Notes: generated from the sequence alone by a model not told the origin. DNA of 64,000 nucleotides from Ensifer sp. LC163 (GCF_001695855.1 NZ_MBSS01000007.1:62001-126000), one strand, 5' to 3'; numbered from the stretch's first letter, positions 44,209 to 53,320 are shown. Numbers and translations: made by a program.

Positions 44209-44966
44209 TCGAGCTTTCCCACATCGAAAAACGCTTCGGCGACAATCTCGTGCTGAAGGATATCTCCGTGACGCTGGCCGAAGGCACGGTGACGGCGCTG
44301 GTCGGCCCTTCCGGCGGCGGCAAGAGCACGCTTCTGCGCTGCATCAACCTCCTGGAGATCCCGACGTCAGGCTCGATCCGGCTTGGCGACGAGACGCTGG
44401 ACTTCCTGCCGGGGCGCAAGACCGGCTTTCAGGCGATCCAGCGCCTGCGCCGCCAGACCGGCATGGTGTTCCAGAATTTTCAGCTTTTCCCGCACCAGAC
44501 CGCACTCGGCAATGTCATGGAAGGGCTTGTGACCGTCTTGAAATGGCCGGCCGATAGGGCGCGCGCGCGCGCCATGGAACTGCTTGAAAAGGTCGGCATG
44601 GCCCACAAGGCCGATGCCTGGCCGGCAACGCTCTCCGGCGGCCAGCAGCAGCGCGTGGCGATCGCCCGTGCGCTGGCACCGTCGCCGCGCGTCCTTCTCT
44701 GCGACGAGCCGACCTCGGCGCTCGATCCGGAGCTGGCCGAAGAAGTGGTCGAAGTGCTGGGCCGGCTTGCGCGCGAAGGCACGACGATGGTGATGGCAAC
44801 GCATGACCTCAGGCTCGCCTCGCGCGTCGCCGACAAGGTGGTCTTCCTCGACGGCGGCGTGATCGTCGAAAGCGGTGCCCCGAAAACGATCTTCTCGACG
44901 CCGGAGCGCGAGCGCACCAAGAAGTTCATCGCCTCGCTGAGCGCCCCGCACAGCTACGATATCTAA
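44205..44966 (+). CDS. polar amino acid ABC transporter ATP-binding protein
   Basis: A 253-residue ATPase of the HisP/GlnQ type. Walker A is GPSGGGKST (34-42), Q-loop GMVFQNFQLFPHQTALGNVM, signature LSGGQQQRVAIARALAP, Walker B VLLCDEPTSALDP, and switch MATHDLRLA. The start is fixed by the four-base overlap with the permease gene. Its length is typical. The transcript probably ends in the 45.0-45.2 kb region, which holds a 30-bp inverted repeat and a bidirectional terminator. Confidence 0.9.
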   Translation: MIELSHIEKRFGDNLVLKDISVTLAEGTVTALVGPSGGGKSTLLRCINLLEIPTSGSIRLGDETLDFLPGRKTGFQAIQRLRRQTGMVFQNFQLFPHQTALGNVMEGLVTVLKWPADRARARAMELLEKVGMAHKADAWPATLSGGQQQRVAIARALAPSPRVLLCDEPTSALDPELAEEVVEVLGRLAREGTTMVMATHDLRLASRVADKVVFLDGGVIVESGAPKTIFSTPERERTKKFIASLSAPHSYDI

Positions 44967-45027
44967 GCGGCGGATCGCCCGTCAGGATGTTGAAGGGCGG
45001 CGGACAACGTACCCTCTTACTCTCGCT

Positions 45028-45171
45028 CGTCATCCTCGGGCTTGACCCGAGGATCCACGCCCAGGGTTGGGGCCTTCGCAGTATTCTAAGATGCCTTCGA
45101 TGGCGGCCAACCCCTGTCGATGAAGTTCGCTCCGGCCCGAATGGATCCTCGGGTCAAGCCCGAGGATGACG
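45028..45171. repeat. Palindromic intergenic repeat with perfect 30-bp inverted ends
   Basis: The 30-bp ends (45028-45057 and 45142-45171) are perfect inverted repeats separated by 84 bp. Each end is itself a partial palindrome around CCTCGGGCTTGACCCGAGG. The unit lies between convergent genes and has no coding capacity. The arm sequence resembles REP-type repeats common in alpha-proteobacteria. Confidence 0.85.
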
Positions 45172-45203
45172 GAGGGAAAGTTGCACCTCGCGTCCACTCA
45201 CGA

Positions 45204-45231
45204 AAACGGCCGGACTCGCGCCCGGCCGTTT
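45204..45231. terminator. Bidirectional terminator between the ABC ATPase gene and pyc
   Basis: A 10-bp perfect stem AAACGGCCGG/CCGGCCGTTT with an 8-nt loop and a pyrimidine-rich tail (TCTATCTTGTCTT) on the plus strand. It lies 22 bp beyond the pyc stop and can act for both convergent units. Confidence 0.82.
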
Positions 45232-45253
45232 CTATCTTGTCTTACCTGAAGCC

Positions 45254-48200
45254 TCAGGCGCCAAAAACGATCAACAGGTCCTTGGCGTCGATCTGATCGC
45301 CGGCCCGCACCAGAACTTCGGCAACCGTGCCGTCCTTCTCCGCATGCAGAGCGGTTTCCATCTTCATCGCCTCGATCGACAGCAGCACGTCGCCGGCCTT
45401 GACCGCCTGGCCCGCGTGAACCGCGACCGTCGAGATCACGCCCGGCATCGGCGCGCCGAGCTGCGTGGCGTTGCCGGCCTCCGCCTTGCGGCGGATGGCG
45501 CTGGAAGCACCGCGGTTGCGATCGGGAACCTTGATCGGACGCGGCTGGCCGTTGAGTTCGAAGAACACCTTGACCATGCCCTTCTCGTCGATCTCGCCCT
45601 GGGTCTGGTTGAGAATGACGAGCGTCTTGCCCTTTTCCAGGTCGGCGAACAGCTCCTCGCCCGGCGCCATGCCGTAGAAATAGGCGGGCGTCGGCAGCAC
45701 GCTGACGGGCCCATAGGTTTCGGCCGCCAGCGCATAGTCGGTGAAGACCTTGGGATACATGAGGTAGGAGGCGAACTCGTAATCGTTGACCTCGCGCTCG
45801 AGCTTCTCTTCGATCGTCTTGCGCTCGGCATTAAGGTCGGCGGCTTCAAGCAGCGAGCCCGGGCGCACCACATAGGCCTTCTCGCCCTTCAGCGCCTTCT
45901 TCTGCAGGCCTTCCGGCCAGCCGCCCGGGGGCTGACCGAGGTCGCCCTTCAGCATCGACACGACCGATTCCGGGAAGGCGATGTCCTTGGCCGGGTTCTC
46001 GACGTCGGCAACGGTCAGATCCTGGCTGACCATCATCAGCGCCATGTCGCCGACGACCTTCGAGGACGGCGTCACCTTGACGATGTCGCCGAACATCTGG
46101 TTGGCGTCGGCATAGGCCTGCGCCACTTCGTGCCAGCGGGTCTCCAGACCGAGCGAGCGGGCCTGCTCCTTGAGGTTGGTGAACTGGCCACCCGGCATTT
46201 CGTGCAGGTAGACTTCGGAAGCCGGCCCCTTGAGGTCGCTTTCGAAGGCGGCGTACTGGTGGCGCACCGCTTCCCAGTAGAACGAGATACGGCGGATCCA
46301 CTCGGGATCAAGACCCGGATCGCGCTCGGAGCCGCGCAAAGCTTCGACGATCGAGCCGAGGCAGGGCTGCGAGGTGTTGCCGGACAGCGAATCCATCGCC
46401 GCGTCGACGACGTCGACGCCGGCATCGACGGCCGCCAGCACGGTTGCAGCTGCAATGCCCGAGGTGTCGTGGGTGTGGAAGTGGATCGGCAGATCCGTCG
46501 CCTCACGCAACGCCTTGAACAGCACGCGCGCCGCCGCCGGCTTCAACAGGCCGGCCATGTCCTTGACCGCGATGATATGCGCCCCGGCCTTTTCCAGCTC
46601 GGCGGCAAGTGCCGTGTAGTATTTGAGATCATATTTCGGCCGTGCGGCGTTGAGGATATCGCCGGTATAGCAGATCGCCGCTTCGCAGATCTTGTTCTCC
46701 TCGGCGACCGCCTCCATCGAGACGCGCATGTTGTCAACCCAGTTGAGGCAGTCGAACACGCGGAAGACGTCGATGCCGCCCCTTGCCGCCTGGCGCACGA
46801 AGTATTTGACGACGTTGTCGGGGTAGTTCTTGTAACCGACGCCGTTGGCGCCGCGCAAAAGCATCTGCAGCAGCAGGTTCGGCGCGTCCTCGCGGATGCG
46901 TGCCAGCCGGTCCCATGGATCCTCGGTGAGGAAGCGCATTGAAACGTCGAAGGTCGCGCCGCCCCAGCATTCGAGCGAGAACAGATTGGGCAGCGCCCGG
47001 GCATAGGTGCCGGCGACGCGGGCAATATCGTAGGTGCGCATGCGGGTCGCCAGCAGCGACTGGTGGCCGTCGCGCATCGTCGTGTCGGTGACGAGCACTT
47101 GGCGCTGCGCCCGCACCCATTCGGCAAATTTCTTCGGGCCGAGCTGGTCGAGCATCTGCTTGGTGCCCGGCTTGATGTCGCCGCCGATGAACGGCACGAC
47201 GGGAGCGGCGATCTCGTCCGACGGACGCGGACGACCCTTGGCCTCCGGATGACCGTTGACGGTGACGTCGGCGAGATAGGTCAGGAGCTTGGTCGCACGG
47301 TCCTGACGGCGCACCTGCTGGAACAGCTCCGGTGTCGTGTCGATGAAGCGCGTGGTGTAGGTGTTCTCGTGGAATTTCGGGTGGCTGATGATCGCTTCGA
47401 GGAAGGTCAGGTTGGTCGCCACGCCGCGGATGCGGAATTCGCGCAGCGCGCGGATCATCCGCTGGATCGCCTCGTCGGGGTTCGGCGCCCAGGCGGTCAC
47501 CTTTTCCAGCAACGGATCGTAGTAGCGGGTGATGACCGCGCCCGAATAGGCCGTGCCGCCGTCAAGCCGGATGCCGAAGCCGGTGGCGCCGCGATAGGCG
47601 GTGATACGGCCATAGTCCGGAATAAAGTTCTGCTCGGGATCTTCCGTGGTGATACGGCACTGCAGCGCGTGACCGTTGAGGCGGATGTTTTCCTGCGAGG
47701 GAACGCCCGATTCCGGCGTGCCGATGGCATAACCGTCGAGGATGTGGATCTGCGCCTTGACGATGTCGATGCCGGTGACGACTTCGGTCACCGTGTGCTC
47801 GACCTGGATGCGCGGATTGACCTCGATGAAGTAGAATTTGCCGCTGTCGGCATCCATCAGATATTCGACGGTGCCGGCGCCGATATAGTTCGTCGCCTCG
47901 GCAATGCGCTTGGAATAGGCGGCAAGCTCTTCGCGCTGGCTGGCGCTGAGGTAAGGGGCCGGCGCGCGCTCGACGACCTTCTGGTTGCGCCGCTGTATGG
48001 AGCAGTCGCGCTCGAACAGATGCACGACGTTGCCGTGCGTATCGCCGAGCACCTGGCTTTCGACGTGCCGGGCGCGCTCGACCAGCTTTTCAAGATAGAC
48101 CTCGTCCTTGCCGAAGGCAGCCTTGGCCTCGCGCTTGGCTTCCGTCACCTCGCGGGCGAGATCCTTCGGGTCGCGGATCGCGCGCATGCCGCGCCCGCCG

Positions 48201-48712
48201 CCGCCCCAGGAGGCCTTCAGCATCACGGGATAGCCGATCGCCTCGGCCATCTTCGCCACTTCCGCCATATCGTCGGGAAGCGGTTCCGTCGCCGGCACGA
48301 CCGGTACGCCGATCGAGATCGCAAGATTGCGGGCGGCGACCTTGTTGCCGAGCTGGCGCATGGTTTCCGGCTTTGGGCCGATGAAGGTGATGCCGTTTTC
48401 CGCGCAGGCCTCGGCGAATTCCGGGCTTTCCGACAACAGGCCGTAGCCCGGATGGATGGCATCGGCGCCGGAAAGCTTGGCAACGCGGATCACCTCGTCG
48501 ATCGACAGGTAACTCTCGATCGGGCCGAGGTCCCGCGACAGATGCGGGCCGCGGCCGACCTGATAACTTTCGTCCGCCTTGAAGCGGTGCAGCGCCAGTT
48601 TGTCCTCTTCAGCCCATATCGCGACCGTTTTCAGACCTAGTTCATTGGCCGCGCGGAACACGCGGATTGCAATTTCGGAACGGTTGGCAACAAGGATCTT
48701 CGAGATGGGCAA
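45254..48712 (-). CDS. pyc: pyruvate carboxylase
   Basis: A 1,152-residue biotin enzyme converting pyruvate and bicarbonate to oxaloacetate. The N-terminal biotin carboxylase (about 1-455) has ILVANRSEIAIRVFRAA, SWGGGGRGMRAI and EVNPRIQVEHTVTE. The carboxyltransferase domain (about 540-810) has TTMRDGHQSLLATRMRT, ECWGGATFDVSMRFL and HFHTHDTSG. The C-terminal biotin carrier has EAMKMET with biotinyl Lys1117. It is a single polypeptide of alpha4 type. The gene lies directly downstream of expR on the same strand (116 bp gap), as in Sinorhizobium meliloti. It ends at a bidirectional terminator. Confidence 0.96.
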   Translation of the reverse strand: MPISKILVANRSEIAIRVFRAANELGLKTVAIWAEEDKLALHRFKADESYQVGRGPHLSRDLGPIESYLSIDEVIRVAKLSGADAIHPGYGLLSESPEFAEACAENGITFIGPKPETMRQLGNKVAARNLAISIGVPVVPATEPLPDDMAEVAKMAEAIGYPVMLKASWGGGGRGMRAIRDPKDLAREVTEAKREAKAAFGKDEVYLEKLVERARHVESQVLGDTHGNVVHLFERDCSIQRRNQKVVERAPAPYLSASQREELAAYSKRIAEATNYIGAGTVEYLMDADSGKFYFIEVNPRIQVEHTVTEVVTGIDIVKAQIHILDGYAIGTPESGVPSQENIRLNGHALQCRITTEDPEQNFIPDYGRITAYRGATGFGIRLDGGTAYSGAVITRYYDPLLEKVTAWAPNPDEAIQRMIRALREFRIRGVATNLTFLEAIISHPKFHENTYTTRFIDTTPELFQQVRRQDRATKLLTYLADVTVNGHPEAKGRPRPSDEIAAPVVPFIGGDIKPGTKQMLDQLGPKKFAEWVRAQRQVLVTDTTMRDGHQSLLATRMRTYDIARVAGTYARALPNLFSLECWGGATFDVSMRFLTEDPWDRLARIREDAPNLLLQMLLRGANGVGYKNYPDNVVKYFVRQAARGGIDVFRVFDCLNWVDNMRVSMEAVAEENKICEAAICYTGDILNAARPKYDLKYYTALAAELEKAGAHIIAVKDMAGLLKPAAARVLFKALREATDLPIHFHTHDTSGIAAATVLAAVDAGVDVVDAAMDSLSGNTSQPCLGSIVEALRGSERDPGLDPEWIRRISFYWEAVRHQYAAFESDLKGPASEVYLHEMPGGQFTNLKEQARSLGLETRWHEVAQAYADANQMFGDIVKVTPSSKVVGDMALMMVSQDLTVADVENPAKDIAFPESVVSMLKGDLGQPPGGWPEGLQKKALKGEKAYVVRPGSLLEAADLNAERKTIEEKLEREVNDYEFASYLMYPKVFTDYALAAETYGPVSVLPTPAYFYGMAPGEELFADLEKGKTLVILNQTQGEIDEKGMVKVFFELNGQPRPIKVPDRNRGASSAIRRKAEAGNATQLGAPMPGVISTVAVHAGQAVKAGDVLLSIEAMKMETALHAEKDGTVAEVLVRAGDQIDAKDLLIVFGA

Positions 48713-48828
48713 GTCGGACTCCTCAATGACTTGAAACGCGGGAAATGCTGCACCCGCGAAATGAAGTATTAGCGGGTCGCGGAATGAAGCGCAATTTCAG
48801 AGTCGAGCGGAAATCCGAGAGAAAGGGA

Positions 48829-49569
48829 TCAGGAAATGAGCCCCAGCCGGAAGGCGATCGCCACGACGTGATGGCGGTTCTTGCCCTTCAGTTTCTCCTG
48901 GATGCCATTCATGTACCAATCGACCGTGTGACTGGAAATATCGAGCACCTTGCTGATGTCGTTCGAGGTCATGCCTTCGGCGAGATAGTTGAGCGCTTCC
49001 ATTTCGCGGCGCGTCATCTGCACTTCGACACGGGACGCGAGCTCGGCTGAAATCTCCGGATCGGTCAGTTCCAGCAGCTTCCAGAACAGACGCTTGGCAA
49101 TCTGGTCGAACAGGCTGATCTCGACCGGGCTCAGATCGACGACGCGGCCGCCGACCGTCAGGTTGCCGAGCAGGCCGCGGCGGCCGTGCACCGGGAAGAT
49201 GTAACCATCGTGAAGGCCGTGGTTGCGGCCCTCGATCATCATGCTTTCCATACGTTTGCGATGCGGATCGGAGCGGAAGGCAAACAGCGTGTCGCGCCAG
49301 CGGAACCCGCGCTGCGCATGGCCGAGGTAGCGAATGGTCGGGTCAATCACCACATACTTCTTGCGGATGTAGATCTGCGGCCAACCCTCCGGCCAACGGC
49401 CGGCGAGCAGCAGCCTCAGCGGATTCTCGTGAGGCTTCGGCTGCCTGACGACGCCATAGAAGTCGAAGCCGCAGCGATCGAGCAGCCGTTCGAATTCCGG
49501 TACGATTTCTTCGCGCGTCTTCATCTCTTCGATCAGCGCGAGAAATTGCACAAGCAGCGTGATATTCAT
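48829..49569 (-). CDS. expR: LuxR-family quorum-sensing regulator ExpR
   Basis: A 246-residue LuxR solo. The autoinducer-binding domain (~15-165) has every key acyl-homoserine-lactone residue at a constant +6 offset from TraR: Trp63, Tyr67, Asp76, Pro77 and Trp91. The C-terminal DNA-binding domain has MTSNDISKVLDISSHTVDWYMNGIQ. Its place between pyc and ndvA matches ExpR of S. meliloti, which with SinI signals controls exopolysaccharide and motility. The frame is intact, unlike the insertion-disrupted expR of strain Rm1021. No luxI-type synthase is in this window. Confidence 0.87.
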   Translation of the reverse strand: MNITLLVQFLALIEEMKTREEIVPEFERLLDRCGFDFYGVVRQPKPHENPLRLLLAGRWPEGWPQIYIRKKYVVIDPTIRYLGHAQRGFRWRDTLFAFRSDPHRKRMESMMIEGRNHGLHDGYIFPVHGRRGLLGNLTVGGRVVDLSPVEISLFDQIAKRLFWKLLELTDPEISAELASRVEVQMTRREMEALNYLAEGMTSNDISKVLDISSHTVDWYMNGIQEKLKGKNRHHVVAIAFRLGLIS

Positions 49570-49957
49570 GGATCACCTTCCAGGTAGAACACGTGTGCGA
49601 GGGCCGGACACCGGACATGAATAAACCGTTCAGCGGCCATTCATGTTGCACCCGCGATAATTCGACATACCATGCCCGGTCTTGTGCGAAAATCGCAAGA
49701 AATCGGAATTGGACGGAAAAGATAGCAAACTATGAATACCCGCGCCAAGCCCGCCGATGGGCAAACGGGGTTCCGCCGTCAAAACCGTCTGAAACTCCTG
49801 ATTTCCCTAGGATATCGCTATTGACCGTCCCAGAGCCGCCTTGATGGCCGGCAGTACGGAGCTTGTTGCCCGTCTGCCGGAGTGTGTCGGGGCGTGACGC
49901 ATCTGCCGCACGAATGTTGTTGCGGCGCAAAATCCGGTACCCAGAAGGGGTGAGACA
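49570..49957. other. 388-bp divergent promoter region between expR and ndvA
   Basis: No gene is supported. The region must hold the promoters of expR (minus strand) and ndvA (plus strand). I could not pick out a convincing -35/-10 pair or a lux-type box by eye. The middle (49640-49760) is AT-richer. Confidence 0.55.
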
Positions 49958-51715
49958 GTGTCATTGTTCCAAGTGTATGCAAGAGCGCTTCAGTATCTTG
50001 CGGTTCACAAGTTCCGTGTCTCGGCGATCGTGCTCGCCAACGTCGTGCTCGCCGTCATCACGATTGCGGAGCCGATCCTGTTTGGTCGCATCATAGACGC
50101 CATTTCCTCCAAGGGCGAAGTCACGCCGATGCTGCTGATGTGGGCGGGCCTGGGTGTGTTCAACACCGTCGCCTTCGTCCTCGTCGCCCGCGAAGCGGAC
50201 CGGCTCGCCCATGGCCGCCGCGCCACGCTTCTGACGGAAGCCTTCGGTCGCATCGTTTCGATGCCGCTTTCCTGGCACAGCCAGCGCGGCACGTCGAACG
50301 CGCTGCATACGCTGCTTCGCGCCTGCGAAACGCTGTTCGGTCTGTGGCTCGAATTCATGCGCCAGCATCTGGCAACGGCCGTTGCGCTCGTCCTGCTCAT
50401 CCCGACGGCGTTTGCGATGGATGTGCGCCTGTCGCTGGTGCTCGTCGTTCTCGGCGTCTCCTATGTGCTGGTCAGCAAGGCGGTGATGAACCGCACCAAG
50501 GAGGGCCAGGCCTCGGTCGAGAACCACTACCACACGGTTTTCTCCCACGTTTCCGATGCGATCAGCAACGTGTCGGTCGTTCACAGCTACAACCGCATCG
50601 AAGCCGAGACGCGCGAGCTCAAGAAGTTCACCGAACGCCTGATCTCCGCTCAGTTCCCGGTCCTGGACTGGTGGGCGCTGGCAAGCGCGCTCAACCGCGT
50701 CGCCTCGACCATCTCGATGATGACGATCCTCGTCATCGGTACCGTGCTCGTCCAGCGCGGCGAACTCGGCGTCGGCGAGGTCATCGCCTTCATCGGCTTT
50801 GCCAACCTGCTGATCGGTCGCCTCGACCAGATGAAGGCCTTCGTCACGCAGATCTTCGAAGCCCGCGCCAAGCTTGAAGACTTCTTCCAGCTGGAAGATT
50901 CGGTGCGCGAACGCGAAGAGCCGGCCGGCGCGATGGACCTGGCTGCGGTCAAGGGCGAAGTGGAATTCCGCGACGTGTCCTTCGATTTCGCCAACACCAC
51001 GCAGGGCGTGCGCAATGTGTCCTTCACCGCCAAGGCCGGCCAGACGATCGCAATCGTCGGCCCGACCGGCGCCGGCAAGACCACGCTCGTCAACCTGCTG
51101 CAGCGCGTTCACGAGCCGCGTGATGGCCAGATCCTGATCGACGGCGTCGATATCGCCAAGGTGACGCGCAAGTCGCTGCGCCGCTCGATCGCCACCGTCT
51201 TCCAGGACGCTGGCCTGATGAACCGCTCGATCTGCGACAACATCCGGCTTGGCCGTGACGACGCGTCGCTCGACGAAGTGATGGCCGCCGCCGAAGCTGC
51301 TGCCGCCAGCGACTTTATCGAGAGCCGCAACAGCGGCTACGACACCGTCGTCGGCGAGCGCGGCAACCGCCTGTCGGGCGGCGAGCGCCAGCGCGTTGCG
51401 ATCGCCCGCGCCATCCTCAAGAACGCCCCGATCCTGGTGCTCGACGAGGCGACCAGCGCGCTCGACGTTGAGACCGAGGCGCGGGTGAAGGAGGCGATCG
51501 ACGCCCTGCGCAAGGACCGCACCACCTTCATCATCGCCCACCGCCTGTCGACGGTGCGCGAAGCCGATCTGGTGATCTTCATGGATCAGGGCCAGATCGT
51601 CGAAATGGGCGGTTTCAACGAGCTCAGCCAGAGCAACGGCCGCTTCGCCGCCCTGCTTCGCGCCAGCGGCATACTGACGGACGACGACGTCCGCATGAGC
51701 CACACGGCGGCCTGA
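49958..51715 (+). CDS. ndvA: cyclic beta-(1,2)-glucan ABC exporter
   Basis: A 585-residue fused exporter. The N-terminal ~310 residues form an ABC type-1 membrane domain of six segments (starting VSAIVLANVVLAVITIAEP). The ATPase half has Walker A GPTGAGKTT, signature LSGGERQRVAIARAI, Walker B ILVLDEATSALD and the switch IAHRLSTV. The sequence and length match NdvA/ChvA, which move cyclic beta-1,2-glucan from cytoplasm to periplasm; this glucan is needed for osmotic adaptation and nodule invasion. It is divergent from expR and convergent with tag. ndvB lies about 3 kb downstream on the other strand. A terminator follows. Confidence 0.95.
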   Translation: MSLFQVYARALQYLAVHKFRVSAIVLANVVLAVITIAEPILFGRIIDAISSKGEVTPMLLMWAGLGVFNTVAFVLVAREADRLAHGRRATLLTEAFGRIVSMPLSWHSQRGTSNALHTLLRACETLFGLWLEFMRQHLATAVALVLLIPTAFAMDVRLSLVLVVLGVSYVLVSKAVMNRTKEGQASVENHYHTVFSHVSDAISNVSVVHSYNRIEAETRELKKFTERLISAQFPVLDWWALASALNRVASTISMMTILVIGTVLVQRGELGVGEVIAFIGFANLLIGRLDQMKAFVTQIFEARAKLEDFFQLEDSVREREEPAGAMDLAAVKGEVEFRDVSFDFANTTQGVRNVSFTAKAGQTIAIVGPTGAGKTTLVNLLQRVHEPRDGQILIDGVDIAKVTRKSLRRSIATVFQDAGLMNRSICDNIRLGRDDASLDEVMAAAEAAAASDFIESRNSGYDTVVGERGNRLSGGERQRVAIARAILKNAPILVLDEATSALDVETEARVKEAIDALRKDRTTFIIAHRLSTVREADLVIFMDQGQIVEMGGFNELSQSNGRFAALLRASGILTDDDVRMSHTAA

Positions 51716-51741
51716 GCCGCAAGGCGCTTCAAATGATACGA

Positions 51742-51780
51742 AAGCCCTGGGGATCTGTGACCCCGGGGTTTCTGTTTTTT
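51742..51780 (+). terminator. Rho-independent terminator after ndvA
   Basis: An 11-bp stem with two G-T pairs (AAGCCCTGGGG/CCCCGGGGTTT), 8-nt loop, then TCTGTTTTTT, 26 bp after the stop. Confidence 0.87.
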
Positions 51781-51800
51781 ATTGCCTGCTCTTCGGTTGA

Positions 51801-52406
51801 TCACGAAGGACGACGCAGACCCGCGCGCGCCCGATCGACCTCGGATCGCATGATGCAATCCTCGGCATGATCGTTGACCAGACCCATTGCCTGCATGAAA
51901 GCGTAGACGGTCGTGGGGCCGACGAATTTCCAACCGCGCTTGCGCAGCTCCTTCGACAGTGCTTCGGAGGCCGGCGAAGTTGAGCGGCTTTGCGGCCGCG
52001 CCCCGTCATCGACCGGCTCGAAACTCCAGACGAATGCCGCAAGCGAGCCTTCAGCCTCGACCAGCGCGCAGGCACGTCGCGCGTTGTTGATGACAGCCTC
52101 GATCTTGCCGCGATGACGAACAATGCCCGTATCCGCCATCAACCGCGCTACGTCGGCCTCGTCGAACAGCGCCACTTTGCGGAAATCGAATCCGGCGAAA
52201 GCGACCCGGAAATTCTCGCGTTTGGCGAGGATGGTGCGCCAGCTCAGGCCCGATTGGAAGCTTTCGAGGCAGAGCTTTTCGAACAACCTTATGTCGTCCA
52301 CGACCGGGAAGCCCCACTCCTTGTCGTGGTAGTCGAAAAACTCGGGCGCAGCGGCGCACCAGCGGCAGCGCGGACGTCCGTCCTGACCGAGCACACTTGC
52401 GCTCAT
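51801..52406 (-). CDS. tag: DNA-3-methyladenine glycosylase I
   Basis: A 201-residue base-excision repair enzyme removing 3-methyladenine. The zinc ligands match the Tag pattern: Cys14, His27 (CRWC...FDYHDKEWG), His180 and Cys184 (NDHAEDC). The catalytic Glu48 lies in LCLESFQSGLSW. It starts inside the stop codon of the upstream YciI gene (ATGA overlap), so the two are translationally coupled. It is convergent with ndvA. Nothing suggests a role in glucan metabolism; it is probably a housekeeping gene caught between ndvA and ndvB. Confidence 0.93.
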   Translation of the reverse strand: MSASVLGQDGRPRCRWCAAAPEFFDYHDKEWGFPVVDDIRLFEKLCLESFQSGLSWRTILAKRENFRVAFAGFDFRKVALFDEADVARLMADTGIVRHRGKIEAVINNARRACALVEAEGSLAAFVWSFEPVDDGARPQSRSTSPASEALSKELRKRGWKFVGPTTVYAFMQAMGLVNDHAEDCIMRSEVDRARAGLRRPS

Positions 52407-52696
52407 GCCGGCACCTTCAGGAAATCGAGGTTCGGCGCGGTTCGCTTCGGGTCCACTGCGTAGGTTTCGGCGGTCACGATGCCCTGCACGACGAACGGGT
52501 CGGCCGCTATGCGCGCGTCATAGGCCGCGCGGCTTTCCTTATGAGCGAGGATCGCGCCTCCAGCGGCGCCCTGAAGGGAGCCGACGCAGAGGAACACGCC
52601 ATCAGCGAAGCCTTGTGCGATCCAATCGTTATGCGCCGCCATGAACTCGGATGCGGCAGCGCGGTTTTCCGCGAATTTGAGGAAGGTGACGAACAT
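52403..52696 (-). CDS. YciI family protein
   Basis: A 97-residue protein with the ferredoxin-like YciI fold: FVTFLKFAENRAAASEFMAAHNDWI, GSLQGAAGGAILA, and the DPFVVQGIVTAETYAVDP strand-helix end. The conserved His22-Asp pair at AAHNDW corresponds to the putative active site of the family (muconolactone-isomerase-like). The function of YciI proteins is mostly unknown. The stop overlaps the tag start by four bases. The tetR gene lies 13 bp upstream on the same strand, so the three genes may form one operon. Confidence 0.85.
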   Translation of the reverse strand: MFVTFLKFAENRAAASEFMAAHNDWIAQGFADGVFLCVGSLQGAAGGAILAHKESRAAYDARIAADPFVVQGIVTAETYAVDPKRTAPNLDFLKVPA

Positions 52697-52709
52697 CGGC
52701 GCTCCGTGC

Positions 52710-53291
52710 TTATGTAGATCGGGGAAGGTTCGGCAAGTTCGCCAGCCAGTGTTCGATCCCGGCCACCTCGCTGCGGATGAATGCCTCGTCCCGGAAGGCG
52801 GTCGCCATGACGGCTACCCCCTGCGACCATGCTAGAAGATGCAGCGCCAGCGCTTCCGCCTGCTCGTCGGCACCAAGGGCATGGAACTGTGCGGCGAGCC
52901 AGTCGCGGAAGAGGCCGAGGATTTCGGTCGCTCGGCTCTGCGCGGAATGATCCAGTTTGGCGAGTTCGGAGCAAAGCGTCCCGACCGGGCAACCAAAGGC
53001 CATGATCTTCGCTCGGTTGGCAATCAGCATATGGATGAAGGACAGGATACGCGCGCGCGGGCTCACGCCCTCGGCTTGCCAGCCGTCGAGCATTGCGCGT
53101 GTGCGCTCCATGCGGCGGACGATCACGGCATCGAGTATGTCGTCCTTGGTCTTGAAGTGATGATAGAAATTCCCGCGCGAGATGCCCACCGCGGCCGCAA
53201 TGTCGGCAAAGGACGTGACCTCGAACCCACCTTCGTAAAAAAGGGCATCCGCCTTTTCGATGATCAGGCTACGGGTGGATGGAGAAGGCAT
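52710..53291 (-). CDS. TetR family transcriptional regulator
   Basis: A 193-residue regulator. The N-terminal helix-turn-helix spans about residues 8-50 (LIIEKADALFYEGGFEVTSFADIAAAVGISRGNFYHHFKTKDDIL), ending in the FYHHF signature. The C-terminal ligand domain includes FGCPVGTLCSELAKLD, seen in the TetR_C branch of YxaF/AcuR-like regulators. The ligand is unknown. It lies 13 bp upstream of yciI-tag. A perfect 17-bp palindrome 13 bp before the start (53304-53320) is the likely operator, so autoregulation of tetR-yciI-tag is expected. Confidence 0.88.
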   Translation of the reverse strand: MPSPSTRSLIIEKADALFYEGGFEVTSFADIAAAVGISRGNFYHHFKTKDDILDAVIVRRMERTRAMLDGWQAEGVSPRARILSFIHMLIANRAKIMAFGCPVGTLCSELAKLDHSAQSRATEILGLFRDWLAAQFHALGADEQAEALALHLLAWSQGVAVMATAFRDEAFIRSEVAGIEHWLANLPNLPRST

Positions 53292-53303
53292 ATGTTCGAC
53301 GTC

Positions 53304-53320
53304 CTGTTCGGCCCGAACAG
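53304..53320. promoter_or_regulatory. Candidate TetR operator (17-bp perfect palindrome)
   Basis: CTGTTCGG-C-CCGAACAG, 8-bp perfect arms with one central base, 13 bp upstream of the tetR start codon. Confidence 0.6.

Noticed and set aside
45344-48640. Long plus-strand frames opposite pyc
   Set aside because: Antisense shadows of a complete pyruvate carboxylase; no domain signature.
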